Positions 1-5,309 of a stretch of DNA of 5,309 nt are shown here, one piece after another. The DNA comes from Bryobacterales bacterium. Lineage in GTDB: Bacteria > Acidobacteriota > Terriglobia > Bryobacterales > Bryobacteraceae. How positions within the stretch are numbered: position 1 is the first letter of the stretch; each line of letters starts with the position of its first letter. The stretch is taken from NCBI GenBank assembly GCA_003139735.1, contig PLGA01000633.1, positions 1-5,309 on the forward strand, read 5' to 3'. The notes under the pieces are model-generated. The model saw only the letters and a list, made by a program, of their open reading frames with translations, did no database searches and had not been told where the DNA came from. The position numbers and the translations under genes were made by a program.

Positions 1-73
1 GGACCTGGATGTGGCCGAAATCGAGGAAGAATTTGACGGAATCCGCGACGGAATCGCGGAACCATGGAAGTGA
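1..73 (+). CDS. 3' end of a toxin-partner antitoxin (partial)
   Basis: An open frame (first full codon at base 2) enters from the left edge and stops at TGA 71-73, giving the tail DLDVAEIEEEFDGIRDGIAE followed by PWK. The tail is short and strongly acidic, as expected for the C-terminal arm of a MazE-type antitoxin, which wraps around and blocks the toxin dimer. It overlaps the downstream toxin start (ATG at 64) by 10 bases, the usual antitoxin-first arrangement with translational coupling. The N-terminal DNA-binding part lies outside the window, so the fold (AbrB/MazE-like, ribbon-helix-helix or other) cannot be determined. The role is inferred mainly from position and acidity. Confidence 0.7.
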   Translation, partial: DLDVAEIEEEFDGIRDGIAEPWK

Positions 74-396
74 TCCCGGAACGCGGCGATATCTGGTGGG
101 TGGCGCTCGATCCGGCGCTCGGTTCGGAGATTCGCAAGACACGCCCCTGCGTCGTAATTTCGGTGAAGGCGCTCAATGAAAGGCGAAGAACGGCGATCGT
201 TGTCCCGCTCTCAAGTTCGCCGAAGGCCGCCCCGCCGATCCTGATCCCGATCACCTGCGATGGGCGCCCGGCCGTGGCGGTGAGCGACCAAATCCGAGCG
301 GTAGCAAAGGAACGCCTGCGTAGTCGACTGGGCGTAGTCGCAACGGATGAGATGGCGGCGCTGGAGGATGGCCTCAAGCAGATCATGCAACTCTGA
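64..396 (+). CDS. mazF: MazF/PemK-family endoribonuclease toxin
   Basis: This 110-residue protein has the usual length of MazF toxins, which cut mRNA at short specific sequences and halt growth when the antitoxin is degraded. Seen in the sequence: an N-terminal RGDIWW strand (residues 7-12), the family loop GSEIRKTRP (20-28) with the conserved Arg27-Pro28, a hydrophobic strand AIVVPLS (44-50), and the late core motif DQIRAV (75-80) followed by KERL. Known for the family: the Arg of the RP motif and a Thr/Ser in the strand after it form the active site. Here the second position appears to be Ser50 rather than the Thr of the B. subtilis enzyme, a conservative change. The ATG lies inside the antitoxin gene, so the pair is probably cotranscribed and translationally coupled. 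The gene ends 32 bases from the convergent peptidase stop. Family assignment is firm; the target sequence is unknown. Confidence 0.93.
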   Translation: MEVIPERGDIWWVALDPALGSEIRKTRPCVVISVKALNERRRTAIVVPLSSSPKAAPPILIPITCDGRPAVAVSDQIRAVAKERLRSRLGVVATDEMAALEDGLKQIMQL

Positions 397-428
397 TAAC
401 AGAGAGCCGGGCCACACGCGAGTAAGCG

Positions 429-2855
429 CTACTGAGCCGCGCCCGAAGGCGGACCGGCGGCGGCCGGCGCGTGGAATTCGTACTCTTTGGGAGGTTCCAC
501 CCCCAGCAGATAGCGCACGAAGTAATCCCAGCGTTTGCGCATCATGTAGTTGGCGTCGGGGCCGTAGCCGTGAGCGCGATTGGGGAAAAGAACCAAATCG
601 AAGTCCTTATTGGCCTTGATCAGTTCAGCCACCACCAGGAGCGTATTGTAGGGCGGCACGTTGTTATCCATCGTGCCATGCGCCAGCATCAGATGCCCTG
701 TTAGGTTCTTGGCGAAGTTTTCGTTGGCCTGGCTGTCGTAGTTGCTCTTTCCGTCCGGCGTCTTTTCCAGCAGCCCTTGCCACTTCTCGGCCCAATCGTC
801 CTCGTATTCGCGATTGTCGTGGTTGCCGGATTCCGCAATCCCCACCTTGAAGAAGTCGGGATAGTGGAACATGGCGCCCGCCGTGGCATAACCGCCGCCG
901 GAATGCCCATAGATGCCCACCCGATCGAGATCGATCCACGGGTAGCGCTTTCCCAGGTCCTTCATGCCGGACACCTGATCGGGCAGGGTGTTGTCGCCCA
1001 TGTCGCCAAAGTAGGCGTCGTGGAACTTCTTGGAGCGCCACGGCGTACCCATGCCGTCGATCTCCACGACGATGAAGCCCAGTTCCGCCAATGCCTGCGC
1101 ATCGCCGCGGCCCGTGGAGAAACTGCGGCTGCCCACGCTGCCGGTCTGCGGACCAGGATAAATGTGGTTCACAATTGGGTACTTTTTTGCGGGATCGAGG
1201 TTCGTGGGCGCGTACATCAGCCCGTAGAGATCCGTGACGCCATCCCGCGCCTTCACGGTAATGGGCTGCGGCGGCTTCCACCCGGAGGCCAGCAGCTTGG
1301 AAATGTCGGCCTTTTCGAGCGGCGCAATCAGCTTGCCGGTATTGTCACGCAGCGCGATTACCGGCGGCACATCCGGCTTGGAGTACGTGTCGACGAAGTA
1401 CCGGCCCGATGGGGATAGCTCGATCGAGTGATTGCCATCGTCGGGCGTGAGGAGCTTCTGGTTCCTGCCATCGAAGCCGACGCTGTACAAGTGACTGAAA
1501 TACGGATCGCGCCCCTTCTCCTTGCCCACGCCAAGGAAATAGACCACGCGCGCCTTCTCGTCCACCTTGAGGATCTGAGTGACGTTGCCTTCGCCGCTGG
1601 TGATCTGGTTCTTGAGCTTATTCACCCCGTTGAGATCGTAGAGATAGAGCTGGCCCCAGTTGTCGCGTTCGGAGAACCAGATCAGTTCGCCACTCGACGG
1701 CAGATAACGCCAATTAATGCGCCCGTTGCCGGACTCGAAATACGTCGCCACCTTTTCGTTGAGCATCTCGTGCACAGCTCCGGTGGCGGCGTCGGCGATC
1801 ATGAGGCGCTCCTCCTTGTGGTCTCGCGAGGTGGAGACAAAGGCCAGTTGCGTGCCATCGGCATTCCACTGCATGTCGAGCGAACCGCTGCACGTGATGT
1901 CGTCGCACAGCGTGGAACGGTGCTGATCGGGAGGCATTTGCAGCCGGACCACTTTCGCCGCGGCCACATTGACGATCACCCGCTCGATGGTGCTGACGAC
2001 CGGGTCGCCCGGCAGCGGATACTTCCACGCCCGCAACGTAGGATGCCCTGCCGTGGTGTTCACCAGGTACATATCCCCGACTCCGCGCTGGTCCTGCTGG
2101 TAGGTTGCAATCTTTGTGGAATCGGGCGACCACAGCACGATCGCGCGGTCGCTCGACTGCCAGCCGGCGTTGTCGGTCGCATAGCCGAAGTCCTTGACGC
2201 CATCGGTAGTGATCTGCGTCTCCTTGCCGCTGCTCACGTCACGGACCGACAGGTTGTTGTCGCGGATCGTAACGGCGCTCTTGCCGTCGGGAGACGTCGC
2301 TCCGCCGCCGGCCGCGCCGCCCCGCCCTCCACCGAAACCCCGGCCCCCGCCGCCTCTGCCCGCCCCTCGCCCTCCGCTCACCGGAGAAGCGGTTTCGGGA
2401 GTGGTATCCGCGGCGCATGCGTCGCCCTGGCGGCCGCACTTCCACCGGTTGGAGCCGACGGTAACCGAGATGGACTCCCCGTCGGACGACAGCGCGAACG
2501 ACTGAAAAGGCAGGTGCGCGCCATCGTAGGTGGATCCCGCCGCCTTGGAAAGCGCCGCCGCCACCTTGGCATGGTCGAACGCCGGCTCCCGCACGCCGCG
2601 GGCCGGATCCACCAGAACGAACTCATATCCTTCGGCCGTGGTGACGCGATACCACATGCGCTCGTCCGGCAGCCAGTTGGGCTGCACGGCGGATCGGAAC
2701 GCCAGGCCGCTGGTGTTGTAGTTCATCAGTTTTTCCGCGCGGGCGTAGTCGGCGGCGGTAAGGGCGCGAGACTGGGCCCAGCAAGGGATCGCGGCGAGGC
2801 TCGACGCCAGAATGGCAAGAGGCAGAGAGAAAGATGGCTTCACAGGTCTCATCAT
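429..2855 (-). CDS. Exported S9 family (DPP IV-like) serine peptidase
   Basis: An 808-residue alpha/beta-hydrolase peptidase. Start chosen at the ATG-ATG pair (2855): it has a ribosome site 6 bases upstream and opens directly into a signal peptide (MMRPVKPS, hydrophobic core LPLAILASSLAAI, likely cut after CWA at 27). The frame stays open upstream to 2984 but without signal-like or conserved sequence. Residues about 30-530 form the beta-propeller domain (WSPDSTKIA near 242-250; KYPLPGD at 278-284; SERDNWGQLYLYD at 395-407). Residues about 550-785 form the catalytic domain. Ser652 sits in GHSGGG, Asp730 in HGTMDNN and His762 in NRAHG; Tyr566 of IYPGPQ matches the oxyanion tyrosine of DPP IV. 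The glutamate pair that anchors substrate N-termini in true DPP IV (family motif DWVYEEE) is not recognisable, so dipeptide-releasing activity is uncertain. Two close cysteine pairs (140/147, 317/322) suit an extracytoplasmic protein. It probably degrades peptides in the periplasm; no functional link to the neighbours is evident. Confidence 0.93.
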   Translation of the reverse strand: MMRPVKPSFSLPLAILASSLAAIPCWAQSRALTAADYARAEKLMNYNTSGLAFRSAVQPNWLPDERMWYRVTTAEGYEFVLVDPARGVREPAFDHAKVAAALSKAAGSTYDGAHLPFQSFALSSDGESISVTVGSNRWKCGRQGDACAADTTPETASPVSGGRGAGRGGGGRGFGGGRGGAAGGGATSPDGKSAVTIRDNNLSVRDVSSGKETQITTDGVKDFGYATDNAGWQSSDRAIVLWSPDSTKIATYQQDQRGVGDMYLVNTTAGHPTLRAWKYPLPGDPVVSTIERVIVNVAAAKVVRLQMPPDQHRSTLCDDITCSGSLDMQWNADGTQLAFVSTSRDHKEERLMIADAATGAVHEMLNEKVATYFESGNGRINWRYLPSSGELIWFSERDNWGQLYLYDLNGVNKLKNQITSGEGNVTQILKVDEKARVVYFLGVGKEKGRDPYFSHLYSVGFDGRNQKLLTPDDGNHSIELSPSGRYFVDTYSKPDVPPVIALRDNTGKLIAPLEKADISKLLASGWKPPQPITVKARDGVTDLYGLMYAPTNLDPAKKYPIVNHIYPGPQTGSVGSRSFSTGRGDAQALAELGFIVVEIDGMGTPWRSKKFHDAYFGDMGDNTLPDQVSGMKDLGKRYPWIDLDRVGIYGHSGGGYATAGAMFHYPDFFKVGIAESGNHDNREYEDDWAEKWQGLLEKTPDGKSNYDSQANENFAKNLTGHLMLAHGTMDNNVPPYNTLLVVAELIKANKDFDLVLFPNRAHGYGPDANYMMRKRWDYFVRYLLGVEPPKEYEFHAPAAAGPPSGAAQ
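2301..2375 (-). repeat. Glycine/arginine-rich low-complexity tract in the S9 peptidase
   Basis: Residues 161-185 of the peptidase are 17 Gly, 4 Arg, 3 Ala and 1 Phe, built from irregular GRG and GGR units. On the + strand this reads as a C-rich run with almost no A or T. It lies between propeller strands, after the CGRQGDAC cysteine pair and before TSPDGKSAVTI, so it is probably a flexible loop at the propeller surface. Similar GRG-rich loops are familiar in secreted S9 peptidases and other exported proteins of Acidobacteriota (from general knowledge, not searched). The tract is likely to vary in length between strains. Confidence 0.85.
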
Positions 2856-2861
2856 ACTAAT

Positions 2862-2867
2862 TCCGCC
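2862..2867 (-). promoter_or_regulatory. Ribosome binding site that supports the peptidase start
   Basis: On the minus strand GGCGGA (within AGGCGGAA) lies 6 bases ahead of the ATG-ATG pair at 2855. The other in-frame ATGs upstream (2882, 2912, 2984) lack a comparable site, and the signal peptide begins at 2855, which settles the start. Confidence 0.5.
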
Positions 2868-2875
2868 TGTGCTCT

Positions 2876-2909
2876 CCGGCATAAGGCCGGGAATCCGTTT
2901 CAGATTCCC
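2876..2909 (-). repeat. Two adjacent inverted repeats in the peptidase leader
   Basis: CCGGC (2876-2880) and GCCGG (2886-2890) form a perfect 5-base-pair stem with a 5-base loop. GGGAATC (2889-2895) and GATTCCC (2903-2909) form a perfect 7-base-pair stem with a 7-base loop. The two elements share two bases, so as RNA they could form either hairpin fully, or both with a slightly shortened stem. They lie 21-54 bases upstream of the peptidase start. They could act as an operator for a dimeric regulator or as a structured leader. No U-run follows, so a terminator is unlikely. Function is not established. Confidence 0.4.
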
Positions 2910-2933
2910 CATGGGCCGCACGCCTGGCTCAAC

Positions 2934-2962
2934 TTGTAATCTCTTTGCAATGGAATTACCAT
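2934..2962 (+). promoter_or_regulatory. Candidate Pho box: three 7-base direct repeats at 11-base spacing
   Basis: TTGTAAT (2934), TTGCAAT (2945) and TTACCAT (2956) start exactly 11 bases apart, just ahead of the phosphate operon. Tandem 7-base half sites on an 11-base period are the known layout of PhoB-type (OmpR-family) response regulator sites (E. coli half site CTGTCAT). The first copy matches that half site at 5 of 7 positions, the other two at 4 of 7. The same bases also offer a weak sigma70-like promoter: TTGTAA at 2934-2939, a 17-base gap, and TACCAT at 2957-2962. That would start transcription near 2969, giving a short leader. The regulator itself is not encoded in this window, so this is an inference from spacing and context. 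Confidence 0.45.
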
Positions 2963-2970
2963 CACTCTGA

Positions 2971-2976
2971 AAGGGA
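2971..2976 (+). promoter_or_regulatory. Ribosome binding site for the TTG-started phoU gene
   Basis: AAGGGA lies 9 bases upstream of the TTG at 2986. It decides the start of the next gene: the first in-frame ATG is at codon 27, already inside the first PhoU helix, so starting there would remove conserved sequence. Confidence 0.6.
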
Positions 2977-2985
2977 CGCCACAAT

Positions 2986-4110
2986 TTGGCTACGCCTCCG
3001 CAATCTCACCTCCATGCGGTGCTTCAGCAGGACATCGATCTGATCCGCGCCAAGTTGTTGGAAATGGCGGCTTTGGACGAACAGGCGCTGACCCGCGCTC
3101 TGCATGCGTTTCTGCGGCGCGATCGCCAGTTGGCCTACTCTGTCATCCTGCGCGATCAGGATGTGGACGCCCTGGACGCCGCCCTCGATCAGCTCTGCCT
3201 GGAATTTATCGTTCGCCATCAGCCCACTGCCGGCCATCTGCGATTCGTTTATTCCGCCAGCAAGATCGTCAACCTCCTGGAACGCTGCGGCGATTACGCC
3301 GAGAGCATCGCCCGCCAGGTGCTGCTGCTCAGCTCGCTGACGTATGAGGCGCCGGTGGACAGATTCCACCAGATCGCCAACCTTTCCATCCCCATGCTGC
3401 ACAATGCCGTGCACGCCTTCGTAGACGGGAATGCCGATCTCGCGCGCACCACCATGGCCATCGAGCCGCGCGTCAACCAGATCCGCGATGGCCTCAATGC
3501 CGACCTCGTGGAGCTGCGCGAGCAGGGCCGCTTGCCGCTCGAAGCCTTGAATCCCCTCACCACCATCGCCCGCCGCTTCGAGCGCGTTTCCGATCAGGCC
3601 ACCAATATCTGCGAGCAGGCGCTCTACTTCGCCACCGGCCAATATCTGCGCCACCTGGTGCGCCAGGATTTCCGCGTGTTATTCGTAGACCAGACCAACG
3701 GTTGTCTCAGCCGCATCGCCCAGGCCGTTGGCGAGCGTCTCGGCGCCAAGCGCTTCACCTTCGATAGCGCGGGCATGGTCGCCGGCGCCGTGGAACCGCA
3801 AACCATTCGCTTTCTGGCCGAAAAGGGCGTCGACGTCTCGCACCAACCCTCGAAATCCGTGGAACAGGTTCCGAATCTGGAGCAGGTGCAGGTGATCGTG
3901 GCGCTGTGCCGCGAAGCGGAGGCCGCATTCCCGCAGAAGCCCAGCAAGTCGCTGGGGTTGCAGTGGCTGGCGCCGGATCCCTCTTTGGCCCGCGGCACGC
4001 CCGAGGAGCTGAACGTCGAATACGAACGGGCATTCCAGGCCCTCGCAACCCACACCGGCGACCTGGTACAGGCGATCCTCGGAGAAGACCAGAATTTTCA
4101 CCCACAATAA
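2986..4110 (+). CDS. phoU: PhoU-like regulator fused to a degenerate ArsC/LMW-PTP domain
   Basis: A 374-residue protein begun at TTG. Residues about 8-220 are a complete PhoU: two three-helix repeats, each with the signature ending its last helix, LLERCGDYAESIA (97-109) and RFERVSDQATNI (197-208). Their Glu and Asp residues correspond to the metal-binding positions of the family. PhoU proteins link the Pst transporter to the PhoR/PhoB system and repress the regulon when phosphate is plentiful. Residues about 229-366 match thioredoxin-type arsenate reductases and low-molecular-weight phosphatases: VLFV at 231-234, SAGMVAGAVEP (261-271), VIVALC (303-308), and APDP (329-332) with the general-acid Asp331. 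The P-loop, however, reads DQTNGCLS (235-242) where CTGNSCRS is expected, so nucleophilic Cys and Arg are gone. Of the three ArsC redox cysteines only the Cys82 equivalent (Cys308) remains; the Cys89 position is Phe315. Catalysis is therefore unlikely and a sensing or binding role is inferred. It stops 5 bases before pstS. Confidence 0.9.
   Translation: MATPPQSHLHAVLQQDIDLIRAKLLEMAALDEQALTRALHAFLRRDRQLAYSVILRDQDVDALDAALDQLCLEFIVRHQPTAGHLRFVYSASKIVNLLERCGDYAESIARQVLLLSSLTYEAPVDRFHQIANLSIPMLHNAVHAFVDGNADLARTTMAIEPRVNQIRDGLNADLVELREQGRLPLEALNPLTTIARRFERVSDQATNICEQALYFATGQYLRHLVRQDFRVLFVDQTNGCLSRIAQAVGERLGAKRFTFDSAGMVAGAVEPQTIRFLAEKGVDVSHQPSKSVEQVPNLEQVQVIVALCREAEAAFPQKPSKSLGLQWLAPDPSLARGTPEELNVEYERAFQALATHTGDLVQAILGEDQNFHPQ
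3670..4083 (+). other. ArsC/LMW-PTP-like pseudo-enzyme domain of the PhoU fusion
   Basis: This is the coding span of residues 229-366. Aligned by eye to S. aureus ArsC, the order FV-[P-loop]-SAG-(V/I)D(V/I)S-(V/T)(A/T)LC-W..(D/P)DP is kept throughout. Losses fall at the catalytic points: Cys10 becomes Asp235, Arg16 becomes Leu241, Cys89 becomes Phe315. Kept are Asn238, Cys240 (Cys15 position), Ser242, Cys308 (Cys82) and Asp331 (Asp105). Because the fold-defining motifs are kept while the catalytic residues are lost, the domain looks retained under selection rather than decaying; this is an inference. Confidence 0.8.
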
Positions 4111-4115
4111 CCGTT

Positions 4116-5021
4116 ATGATGCAACGTCCCACTGCTCGGCGTTACCGCCTTATTCTCACGATTGGCCTTCTGGCCCTTGCGCTCCTCGCCGCCGCCTGCG
4201 CGCGTTCCAGGGGCCGCAGCAAAGCCGTAATCCAGGACAGCGGATCCGACACCATGGTCAACCTGGCGCAAGCATGGGCTGAAGAGTACGCCAATGTGGA
4301 TTCCACGGTGTCCGTCGAGGTTTCCGGCGGCGGGTCCGGTACGGGCATCGCCGCGCTATCGAGCGGGACCGTGGATATCGCCAATTGCAGCCGCCGCTTC
4401 GAACCGGAAGAAATCGCGCAGGCCAAGAAGAATACCGGCAAGGAGCCGCGCGAACTCATGGTGGGATTCGATGCCCTGGCGGTCTATGTCAACAAGAACA
4501 ATCCGCTGAATGAAATCACCATCGACCAGTTAGCCGGCATTTACGCCGAAGGCGGCAAACTTACTAAGTGGTCGCAACTGGGCGTCAAAATGCCCAATGG
4601 CTCCGATGAGATCATCTGCGTCGGCCGGCAATCCAACTCCGGGACTTATTTCTATTTCCGCGAAGCCATCCTGGGCAAAGGGCGCGATTTCAGACTGGGA
4701 TCGCGCGACATGCAGGGATCCAAAGACGTGGTGGAACTGGTCGCCAATACGCCCTCCGCCATTGGCTATAGCGGCATGGGCTACAATACCCCCGCGGTCA
4801 AGCAACTGCGGGTCTCGAAGGCGGCCGGCCAGCCTGCCTACGCGCCCACGGTCGAGACCACTCTCGACCACACCTACCCCATCGCCCGGCCCCTGTTCAT
4901 GTACACCTTGGGTGAACCCACCGGCGCCGTAAAGAAGTACCTGGATTGGGTGCTTTCCGACGCCGGCCAGAAGATCGTGCTGACGAGCGGCTACGTTCCG
5001 CTGCCCAAGACCGGTAAGTAG
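4116..5021 (+). CDS. pstS: Phosphate ABC transporter substrate-binding lipoprotein PstS
   Basis: A 301-residue periplasmic phosphate-binding protein that hands phosphate to the PstC/PstA channel. The N-terminus is a lipoprotein signal: basic residues (RPTARRYR), a hydrophobic core (LILTIGLLALALL) and LLAAAC with Cys28 as lipid anchor. The lipobox has Ala rather than Leu at -3, which is tolerated. Phosphate-loop motifs are clear: DSGSDTM (41-47), SGGGSGTGIAAL (70-81), GTVDIANCSR (84-93) and RQSNSGTYFYFRE (171-183). These match the Thr/Ser, Asp and Arg ligands that give PstS its phosphate selectivity. Cys91 and Cys168 are the only other cysteines and might pair. The frame is open upstream to 3906, but that part overlaps phoU and lacks a signal peptide; the start at 4116 (or the adjacent ATG at 4119) is chosen. 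There is no good ribosome site; with the phoU stop 5 bases away, translational coupling is likely. Length is near the low end for the family but complete. Confidence 0.95.
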   Translation: MMQRPTARRYRLILTIGLLALALLAAACARSRGRSKAVIQDSGSDTMVNLAQAWAEEYANVDSTVSVEVSGGGSGTGIAALSSGTVDIANCSRRFEPEEIAQAKKNTGKEPRELMVGFDALAVYVNKNNPLNEITIDQLAGIYAEGGKLTKWSQLGVKMPNGSDEIICVGRQSNSGTYFYFREAILGKGRDFRLGSRDMQGSKDVVELVANTPSAIGYSGMGYNTPAVKQLRVSKAAGQPAYAPTVETTLDHTYPIARPLFMYTLGEPTGAVKKYLDWVLSDAGQKIVLTSGYVPLPKTGK

Positions 5022-5025
5022 TCCG

Positions 5026-5309
5026 ATGCCAGCCCTTCCCAAAAGGCCCGGCGTCGAAATCCTCGCCGAACGCGCGATTGAAGCGACGATCCGGCTGTGC
5101 GGCGTCAGCGCCATTCTGTTTGTCTTCGGTATTTTCTTCTTTGTCTTCCGCGAAGGTTCTCAATTCCTCTTCCACGGCTTCAAGTTCCGCGAGTTTTTCT
5201 TCAGCCCGGAGTGGTACCCCACCTCGCAGAGCCACGTGCGCTACGGAGCGCTGGCGCTCATCGCGGGCACCGCCAGCGTCACTCTGCTGGCCATGGCGCT
5301 GGCCGTGCC
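5026..5309 (+). CDS. pstC: Phosphate ABC transporter permease PstC (5' part)
   Basis: The first 94 codons of a membrane permease, cut by the right edge. It starts at ATG 5026, 4 bases after the pstS stop, with a weak GGTAAG ribosome site inside the end of pstS. An amphipathic, charged N-terminus (residues 1-23) leads into a first membrane helix (about 24-41, CGVSAILFVFGIFFFVF). A periplasmic segment follows with the PstC hallmark FREFFFSPEWYPTS (54-67), then YGALALIAGTASVTLLAMAL (73-92), the start of the second helix. With PstA it would form the channel through which PstS-delivered phosphate passes, powered by PstB. Gene order pstS-pstC is standard, and pstA and pstB are expected downstream. 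Confidence 0.93.
   Translation, partial: MPALPKRPGVEILAERAIEATIRLCGVSAILFVFGIFFFVFREGSQFLFHGFKFREFFFSPEWYPTSQSHVRYGALALIAGTASVTLLAMALAV

Noticed and set aside
391..404. A small perfect hairpin, CTCTG-ATAA-CAGAG, over the mazF stop codon, considered as a terminator.
   Set aside because: The stem is only 5 base pairs and is not followed by a T-run, so an intrinsic terminator cannot be supported.
421..433. A near-palindrome AGTAAGCGCTACT over the peptidase stop codon, considered as a convergent terminator or protein site.
   Set aside because: It is short, has an unpaired A, and has no T-run on either strand; such matches are common by chance.
777..1418. A 213-codon + strand frame opposite the peptidase catalytic domain.
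   Set aside because: It covers the Ser652 region on the other strand and has no domain or ribosome site; it is a shadow.
1428..2939. A 503-codon open frame on the + strand opposite the S9 peptidase.
   Set aside because: It is antisense to a gene with clear catalytic and propeller motifs, and its translation is low-complexity, rich in Arg, Gly, His and Val with no recognisable domain. Long shadow frames are expected in GC-rich DNA.
2856..2984. An N-terminal extension of the peptidase frame up to 2984 (43 extra codons).
   Set aside because: It would bury the signal peptide, reach across the intergenic control region to one base from the phoU start, and lacks a ribosome site; the start at 2855 explains the sequence better.
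2962..3654. A 230-codon open frame on the - strand opposite phoU.
   Set aside because: It lies antisense within the conserved PhoU coding region, and its sequence is a mirror shadow without motifs of its own.
3906..4115. An N-terminal extension of pstS (70 extra codons) inside phoU.
   Set aside because: It precedes a complete lipoprotein signal and overlaps the phoU coding frame; the ATG at 4116 starts the signal peptide directly.

Overview
The window is GC-rich and densely coded. It looks like a chromosomal segment from a soil-type Gram-negative bacterium. The best guess is an Acidobacteriota member of the Solibacter/Bryobacter type, inferred from three things: a secreted S9 peptidase with a glycine/arginine-rich loop, a PstS lipoprotein, and a PhoU-family gene placed ahead of pstS. 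This assignment comes from gene style only; no rRNA or other marker gene is present.

Layout, left to right. (1) Bases 1-396 hold the end of a toxin-antitoxin module on the + strand: the last 23 codons of an antitoxin, overlapping by 10 bases a complete MazF/PemK-type endoribonuclease toxin. (2) Bases 429-2855 on the - strand, convergent with the toxin gene, encode an 808-residue exported serine peptidase of the S9 (dipeptidyl-peptidase IV-like) family. (3) A 130-base divergent intergenic region (2856-2985) carries the control elements for both sides: two adjacent inverted repeats in the peptidase leader, and three 7-base direct repeats at exact 11-base intervals just upstream of the phosphate genes. 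(4) Bases 2986-5309 on the + strand are the head of a phosphate-uptake operon with gaps of 4-5 bases: a PhoU-like protein fused to a low-molecular-weight phosphatase/ArsC-like domain, then pstS (phosphate-binding lipoprotein), then the start of pstC (permease), which runs off the window.

How the genes work together. PstS captures periplasmic phosphate and delivers it to the PstC/PstA channel powered by PstB; pstA and pstB presumably lie beyond the right edge. PhoU proteins couple transporter state to the PhoR/PhoB-type two-component system. The most unusual item is the PhoU fusion. Its C-terminal domain clearly keeps the ArsC/LMW-PTP fold signature but has lost the nucleophilic cysteine and the P-loop arginine, so it looks like a pseudo-enzyme that may serve as a regulatory or ligand-sensing module for phosphate signalling. 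No tRNA, rRNA, CRISPR, insertion sequence or other mobile element was seen. No gene-free stretch exceeds 300 bases.
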